Shown one piece after another: positions 7,427 through 11,110 of a stretch of DNA of 11,110 nucleotides. The notes under the pieces are model-generated. The model was not told the origin of the DNA and ran no database searches. It saw only the letters and a program-made list of their open reading frames with translations. The DNA is from UBA1359 sp035411265 (GTDB taxonomy: Bacteria; Patescibacteriota; Patescibacteriia; Patescibacteriales; Patescibacteriaceae), in assembly GCA_035411265.1 (NCBI GenBank), contig DAONSQ010000017.1:1-11110 (forward strand), in the 5' to 3' direction. How positions within the stretch are numbered: the stretch's first letter is position 1; each line of letters opens with the position of its first letter. The translations under genes and the position numbers were made by a program.

Positions 7427-7455
7427 AAGATACCATAGCTGCTTTAAAAAATCAA
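7427..7455 (-). promoter_or_regulatory. Extended -10 promoter of rpmE
   Basis: On the minus strand a TTGATT -35 (7455-7450) and a TATCTT -10 (7432-7427) are 17 bases apart, with TGG immediately before the -10 (extended -10). Predicted transcription start is near 7420, giving a 40-nt leader. It matches the other promoters in the window, which share 17-base spacers, one of them also with the TGG extension. Confidence 0.7.
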
Positions 7456-7510
7456 GAGCTCACAGAGATTTAATTTTAGTAGCTTAAATAAAAACACGAT
7501 ACTTAACTAT

Positions 7511-7553
7511 TTGTCAATAATCGGCTATTTTATTAAGCACTGTTATTTGACAA
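7511..7553. repeat. Inverted repeat upstream of the chemoreceptor gene
   Basis: TTGTCAA (7511-7517) and TTGACAA (7547-7553) are perfect 7-base inverted repeats separated by 29 bases in the noncoding stretch between rpmE and the chemoreceptor. TTGACA at 7547-7552 looks like a -35 box, but no -10 lies at the right distance. The best -10-like hexamer is TAGAAT at 7554-7559, without a good -35. The repeat could be an operator; no regulator can be named. Confidence 0.3.
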
Positions 7554-7587
7554 TAGAATAAAGAGGAAAGAGAAAAAATGCACAAGG

Positions 7588-7594
7588 AAAGGAG
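7588..7594 (+). promoter_or_regulatory. Strong Shine-Dalgarno sequence setting the chemoreceptor start
   Basis: AAAGGAG ends 6 bases before the ATG at 7601. It is the only canonical ribosome binding site in front of a long gene in this window. It supports 7601 as the true start even though the frame is later interrupted by TAA. The downstream in-frame TTG at 7730 has no such signal. Confidence 0.8.
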
Positions 7595-7600
7595 AGAAAA

Positions 7601-10183
7601 ATGAAGAAAGACCAAACTTTGGCTCGAAAGATGTTGGTGTCAATTTTGAGCGTTGTTTTAGTTGGAGTTATGATTATGTCGCTGATAATTATTGTCAGCG
7701 TTCGTGGTTAATTCAAAAAACAAGCCAATTTGGCAGCCGATGAAATGTCTTATCGTTATTCTTTTTTAGTGAAAGCTGAATTAGAAAAACCGTTGGTTGA
7801 AGCGCGAGTTTTATTGCAGGCCTTCATCTCAATGATTGAGGCAGGCAAAACCGATCGAGAACTGGCCGGCCGTTTACTAAAAGAAACAGTAGCTAGTAAC
7901 GACAATTTAATTGGGGCTTGGGTTTGTTTTGAGCCCAATGCTTTTGACGGTCAAGATAATAACTATGCCGGTAGCTCTGGCCATGATAAGACTGGCCGCT
8001 ATATCCCTTATTACTATCGTAGTAACGGCAATATTGCTCTGGAAGCTTTAAAAGACTACGAAACCAGTGATTATTACAAGCTGCCAAAAACTACACAAAA
8101 GGAAACTTTAATTGATCCTTTTGACTATGAAGCTGGCGGCCAGACGCTGCGAGTAATAACTTTATCCGTCCCAATTATTAGGGAGAGAAAACTAATCGGT
8201 GTCGTTGGCTTGGATGTCAATATTTCGCGAGTTGAAGAATTGTTGCAGGAAGCTAAGCCTTGGGAAACTGGTTATGTAGCGATTGCTGACAATAACGGCA
8301 ACTTGATTTATCACCCCAATAAGGATCTTTTAGGTAATAATGTCGGTAGCGGAGTCACTCAAAAAGATGAACTCTTAAAAGCGATTAAAGACGGTGAAAA
8401 GTTTACTATTGAAAAAAAATCGCTTAATGGCAACTTCAAAATTAGGACTATTTTTAGTCCAATTAAGATTGGTGATTCTGAAAATCATTGGTCTTTTGCC
8501 ACGGCCATACCAATGAATCAGGTAATGAAAGAAGCCAGTCGTTTGACATGGTTTATCATTGTTATTTCGTTTTTAATTATCATTGCTATTGCTATTGCTA
8601 TTAGAGTAAATATTAATTATCTCAATCGCCAGATAAGGGCAATTACTGATGAGGCTGAAAAAATCATCGCCGAAGTGATTAAAGAAAACTATAATCTCAG
8701 AGGTGATCCAAACAAAGTTATAATCGAGTTTAGACCAATTATCGACGGGCTAAATAAGATTATTAACCAGATTGTTGAAAAGATTTTTTTGTATGAATCA
8801 ATCCTTGATTCAGTCAGCTGGCCAATTTCCGTCACTGACAACGATATGAATTGGATTTTCTTTAATAAGGCCACTGAAGAAGTTACTGGCAAAAAACGCC
8901 AGGAGCTTAAAGGCAAGCCTTGTAATAATTGGGGCGCCAATATCTGTAAAACCAAAGAATGCGGCATTGAAATGCTACGAGCTGGCAAGCCGACTTCGTG
9001 GTTTAAACAGCCAGGGATCGATAAGGACTATCAGGTTGATACTTCTTTTCTTAAAAATCGGGCTGGCGAACAGGCTGGCTTTATCGAGGTAATCCAAGAT
9101 ATTACCGCAGCTAGCCATATCAAACAGTACCAGGAAAAAGAAGTGATAAAGGTGTCGGAAATCTTGGCGGCTATTGCTAGTGGCGATTTAACCAAAGACT
9201 ATCAAATTGCTGCTGCTGATCAATATACTAAAGAAGTTCATGATATTTTTAAAAATATCGAAATAGCAGTTAATGATACAAGAACCAATTTAAGGCAAAG
9301 CATTGAGTTGATTCGACAACAGGCCAATATGCTGTCTGCTTCTTCGGAGGAACTATCAGCTCAGTCAACGCAAATGTCAGCTAGTGCGGAAGAGTTATCT
9401 TCCCAGTCGGCTAACGTAGCAGCAGCAACTGAACAGGCTTCAACTAATCTGCAAAATATTTCTCGAACTGCTGATGAAATAACTCAGGCAGTATCAACGG
9501 TGGTTTCAGCAATGACAGAAATGTCGGCGACTATTCAAGAAATAAGTAAAAATACTAGTCAGTCTAGTGATGTTGCTGGAGAAGCTAGTAAAAAATCTAG
9601 CCAAACGATGGTTAGTATTGATGAGTTAAAGAAAACTACTAGCGAAATCGGTAAAATTGTTAAAATAGTTGATGATATTGCTGATCAGACCAATATGTTA
9701 GCACTTAATGCGACAATCGAAGCCGCTAGTGCTGGTGAAGCTGGCAAGGGCTTTGCAGTTGTGGCTAATGAAGTTAAAGAATTGGCTAAACAAACCAGTG
9801 AAGCCACTGGTCGTATAGCTGAACAAATTGAAAACATGACCGTTTCAGTCGATGGATCAGTTAGTTTTGTTGGTCAAATTGCTAAAATTATTGAGAACCT
9901 TAATCAGATTGCTCATACCATCGCAGCTAGTGTTGAAGAACAATCAGCTACGGTCAACGAAATCAGTGCTTCAATGGTTCAAAGTGGTCATGGAGTGCAG
10001 GTTGTCAATAAAAACATTGAAGAATCGGCCAAAGGTATGGCTGAGGTTTCCAAAAATATGCAATCAGTTCAATTGGCAGCCGGAGAAATAGCTAAAGGGT
10101 CAGAACAAACGGCTCAAGTAGCTAATGAGCTAGCTAATGCTAGTCAACAACTAAAGGCAGTTGTTGACCAATTTAAACTTTAA
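7601..10183 (+). CDS. Methyl-accepting chemotaxis protein, interrupted by in-frame TAA (probable pseudogene or variant)
   Basis: Numbering is from the ATG at 7601. Residues 1-36 give a basic N-terminus and TM1 (about 11-34). Codon 37 is TAA, then the same frame continues uninterrupted for 823 codons. A dCache-type extracytoplasmic sensor spans about 45-310, with 'GRYIPYYYRSNGNI' (132-145), 'DYETSDYYKLPKTT' and 'IGVVGLDVN'. TM2 is at about 315-335. A PAS-like domain at about 395-505 contains C398, C406 and C411 ('NICKTKECGIEMLR'). A HAMP-like 'IASGDLTKD' follows, then a long helical signalling domain. Its hairpin tip is 'IADQTNMLALNATIEAASAG', followed by 'EAGKGFAVVANEVKELA' (about 693-730), the region that binds CheA/CheW in known receptors. 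There is no C-terminal CheR-binding pentapeptide. Without TM1 the product from the alternative TTG at 7730 could not place its sensor outside the cell. The sensor and Cys-PAS resemble receptors of Deltaproteobacteria-like lineages, suggesting transfer. No other chemotaxis gene is in view. Confidence 0.85.
7709..7711 (+). other. In-frame TAA within the chemoreceptor gene
   Basis: The codons read cgt ggt TAA ttc aaa aaa, splitting TM1 from the sensor domain. The reading frame is the same on both sides, so it is a substitution-type lesion and not an indel. A single change from TAT or TAC (Tyr) would explain it. No mobile element or repeat sits at the site. Confidence 0.9.
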
Positions 10184-10192
10184 CAAAAACAT

Positions 10193-10217
10193 AAACCCTG
10201 GGAAACCGGGGTTTTTC
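10193..10217 (+). terminator. Intrinsic terminator of the chemoreceptor gene
   Basis: AAACCCTGG (10193-10201) pairs over nine positions, with one T:G pair, with CCGGGGTTT (10206-10214) around a GAAA tetraloop; the T-run ends at 10216. It begins 9 bases after the TAA stop. It is a textbook Rho-independent terminator and isolates the next gene. Confidence 0.9.
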
Positions 10218-10227
10218 TAAATCTTTT

Positions 10228-10256
10228 TTGACCCCATCCTCAATAAGTAGTAAGAT
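10228..10256 (+). promoter_or_regulatory. Promoter of the pilin-FGE fusion gene
   Basis: A TTGACC -35 (10228-10233) and a TAAGAT -10 (10251-10256) have a 17-base spacer. Predicted start is near 10263, leaving a leader of about 24 nt with no Shine-Dalgarno sequence before the ATG at 10287. It lies directly behind the preceding terminator, so the gene appears to be independently transcribed. Confidence 0.65.
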
Positions 10257-10286
10257 AGCGATATAAATTATTGTTTCCAGTAGTTA

Positions 10287-11110
10287 ATGTTATTATTTTT
10301 AAACAAAAAACTAAAATATCCACTCACTGCGTTTACTCTCATCGAACTCTTGGTAGTTATCTCTATTATTGCCTTGCTCTCTAGTCTTTCCATTATCGCT
10401 CTAAATAGTGCTCGCGCTAAATCGCGTGATGCTCGTCGCTTGTCCGATGTCAAGCAAATCTCGACTGCTCTAGAAATGTACTATGGCACCAATGGTAATT
10501 ATCCCAGCCTACCCAGTCCCACCGGTACCCCCATCACTAATCTTTGTCTTAGTGAGCTAGGCATTACCTCAACTTGCGGACTAGAGGTCTATATGAAAAA
10601 GATTCCCGCTGATCCAGCTAAAGACAAACATTATTTTTATACTCCCTTGGCTAATAATCTTAGCTTTAGTTTAAGCTATGATGAAGAAACCACTGCCGAT
10701 TGTCCAGCTAATTGGGTTCGGGTTCCCGGCAATATTCTCTATGGTACCCATTCTTTTTGTGTCATGAAATATGAAGCTAAAGATGATGGCAGTGGCAAGC
10801 CTGTTTCCAAACCCGATGGTACCCCTTGGGTTAGTATTACCCAACTAAACGCCAAAGCTAAATGTGAATCAATTGGTGCGCATTTAATCACTGAAAATGA
10901 ATGGTTAAGTATTGTTCGTAATCTAGAACTCCAAGCTAGTAATTGGACGGGTGGGGCAGTGGGTTCAGGACAGATACCAAGAGGTAACAGTGATTCTGGT
11001 GCAGCAATGGATGGAACAAGCGAACTCAGTGGGGTTAATAAAAGAACTCATACCCTATCTAATGGTGAAGTTATCTGGGACTTAGCTGGTAATGTCTGGG
11101 AGTGGACTGA
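10287..11110 (+). CDS. Type IV prepilin-like protein fused to an FGE/C-type-lectin-like domain (3' end outside window)
   Basis: 274 codons are open from the ATG to the right edge; no stop is reached. The ATG is two codons after an in-frame TAG. A short basic leader (1-15) precedes 'FTLIELLVVISIIALLSSLS' (16-35), a class III prepilin signal whose cleavage would leave Phe at +1 and Glu at +5; position -1 is Ala, not the usual Gly. A pseudopilin-like helix follows ('DARRLSDVKQISTALEMYY', 48-66, then 'NGNYPS'). From about 142 the sequence changes to an FGE/SUMF1-like (C-type lectin fold) domain: 'WVRVPGN', 'FCVMKYEA', 'CESIGAHLITENEWLSIVRN' (193-212), then 'LSNGEVIWDLAGNVWEWT' (257-274). Formylglycine-type chemistry is unlikely; this fold on a pilin suggests ligand binding at the cell surface. 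Such fusions occur among DGR target proteins of CPR bacteria, whose variable region lies at the C-terminus, missing here. Its codons are richer in C (ccc, acc, ctc, atc) than those of its neighbours. Confidence 0.85.
   Translation, partial: MLLFLNKKLKYPLTAFTLIELLVVISIIALLSSLSIIALNSARAKSRDARRLSDVKQISTALEMYYGTNGNYPSLPSPTGTPITNLCLSELGITSTCGLEVYMKKIPADPAKDKHYFYTPLANNLSFSLSYDEETTADCPANWVRVPGNILYGTHSFCVMKYEAKDDGSGKPVSKPDGTPWVSITQLNAKAKCESIGAHLITENEWLSIVRNLELQASNWTGGAVGSGQIPRGNSDSGAAMDGTSELSGVNKRTHTLSNGEVIWDLAGNVWEWT

Noticed and set aside
8689..8988. A 99-codon minus-strand frame inside the chemoreceptor
   Set aside because: It is antisense to a clearly coding region, with no ribosome binding site and no recognisable domain.
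176..10183. Alternative genetic code with UGA read as an amino acid, suggested by the lack of TGA among the stops
   Set aside because: The long genes contain no in-frame TGA, Trp is encoded by TGG, and eight or nine stops are too few to infer avoidance of TGA.
10268..10453. A 61-codon minus-strand frame over the pilin signal
   Set aside because: The + strand encodes a clear prepilin N-terminus in the same place; the minus frame is its shadow.
10524..10823. Three GGTACC hexamers in the pilin-FGE gene
   Set aside because: Each arises from in-frame Gly-Thr codons (ggt acc) in a gene that favours acc; spacing is irregular and no repeat unit surrounds them.
1..11110. tRNA or rRNA genes, CRISPR arrays, insertion sequences or DGR template repeats
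   Set aside because: I saw no cloverleaf-type sequence, regularly spaced repeat, transposase frame, terminal inverted repeat or reverse transcriptase motif. Noncoding gaps are all under 300 bases, the longest being about 220 bases at 7381-7600.

Overview
The window is low-GC bacterial DNA with small, tightly packed genes. I infer a member of the Candidate Phyla Radiation (Patescibacteria). The grounds are a DUF3160-like membrane-anchored protein, a Zn-type L31 with a Lys/Ala/Glu tail, a prepilin fused to an FGE/C-type-lectin-like domain, and start sites mostly lacking a Shine-Dalgarno sequence. This comes from gene style only; no rRNA or phylogenetic marker here allows a finer placement. All real genes end in TAA or TAG, long frames are free of TGA, and Trp is read from TGG, so the standard bacterial code fits.

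Layout. (1) Positions 1-123 hold the tail of an unrecognised + strand gene. A strong extended -10 promoter overlaps its end. (2) Positions 176-4328 are a + strand envelope operon: a DUF3160-like protein with one membrane anchor, a single-pass protein with two FxLYD-like extracytoplasmic beta domains, and a RodA-type SEDS glycosyltransferase. (3) Positions 4337-5035 carry rplY (bL25, CTC type) behind its own near-consensus promoter and a small hairpin/T-tract leader. (4) A bidirectional terminator at 5055-5086 separates it from the convergent minus-strand cluster rpmE-prfA-prmC (7380 down to 5085). RF1 and the methyltransferase that modifies its GGQ glutamine overlap by 35 bases, and a terminator-like hairpin lies between rpmE and prfA. 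(5) Positions 7601-10183 hold a large chemoreceptor (dCache, TM, Cys-containing PAS, signalling hairpin). It has the only strong Shine-Dalgarno sequence in the window but is broken by an in-frame TAA after the first TM helix. (6) From 10228 to the right edge a good promoter drives a type IV prepilin-like protein fused to an FGE/C-type-lectin-like domain. It is cut by the window edge just after the typical GNVWEW motif.

How it works together. The left half combines cell-wall elongation (RodA) with surface proteins of unknown role. The middle is translation housekeeping: two ribosomal proteins, plus RF1 and its modifying enzyme. The right half is sensory and surface-exposed. The most interesting item is the pilin/FGE-fold fusion. 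This architecture is known among targets of diversity-generating retroelements (DGRs) in CPR genomes, and the missing C-terminus and downstream DNA are where a variable region, template repeat and reverse transcriptase would be expected. None of those three is visible inside this window, so that remains an inference.
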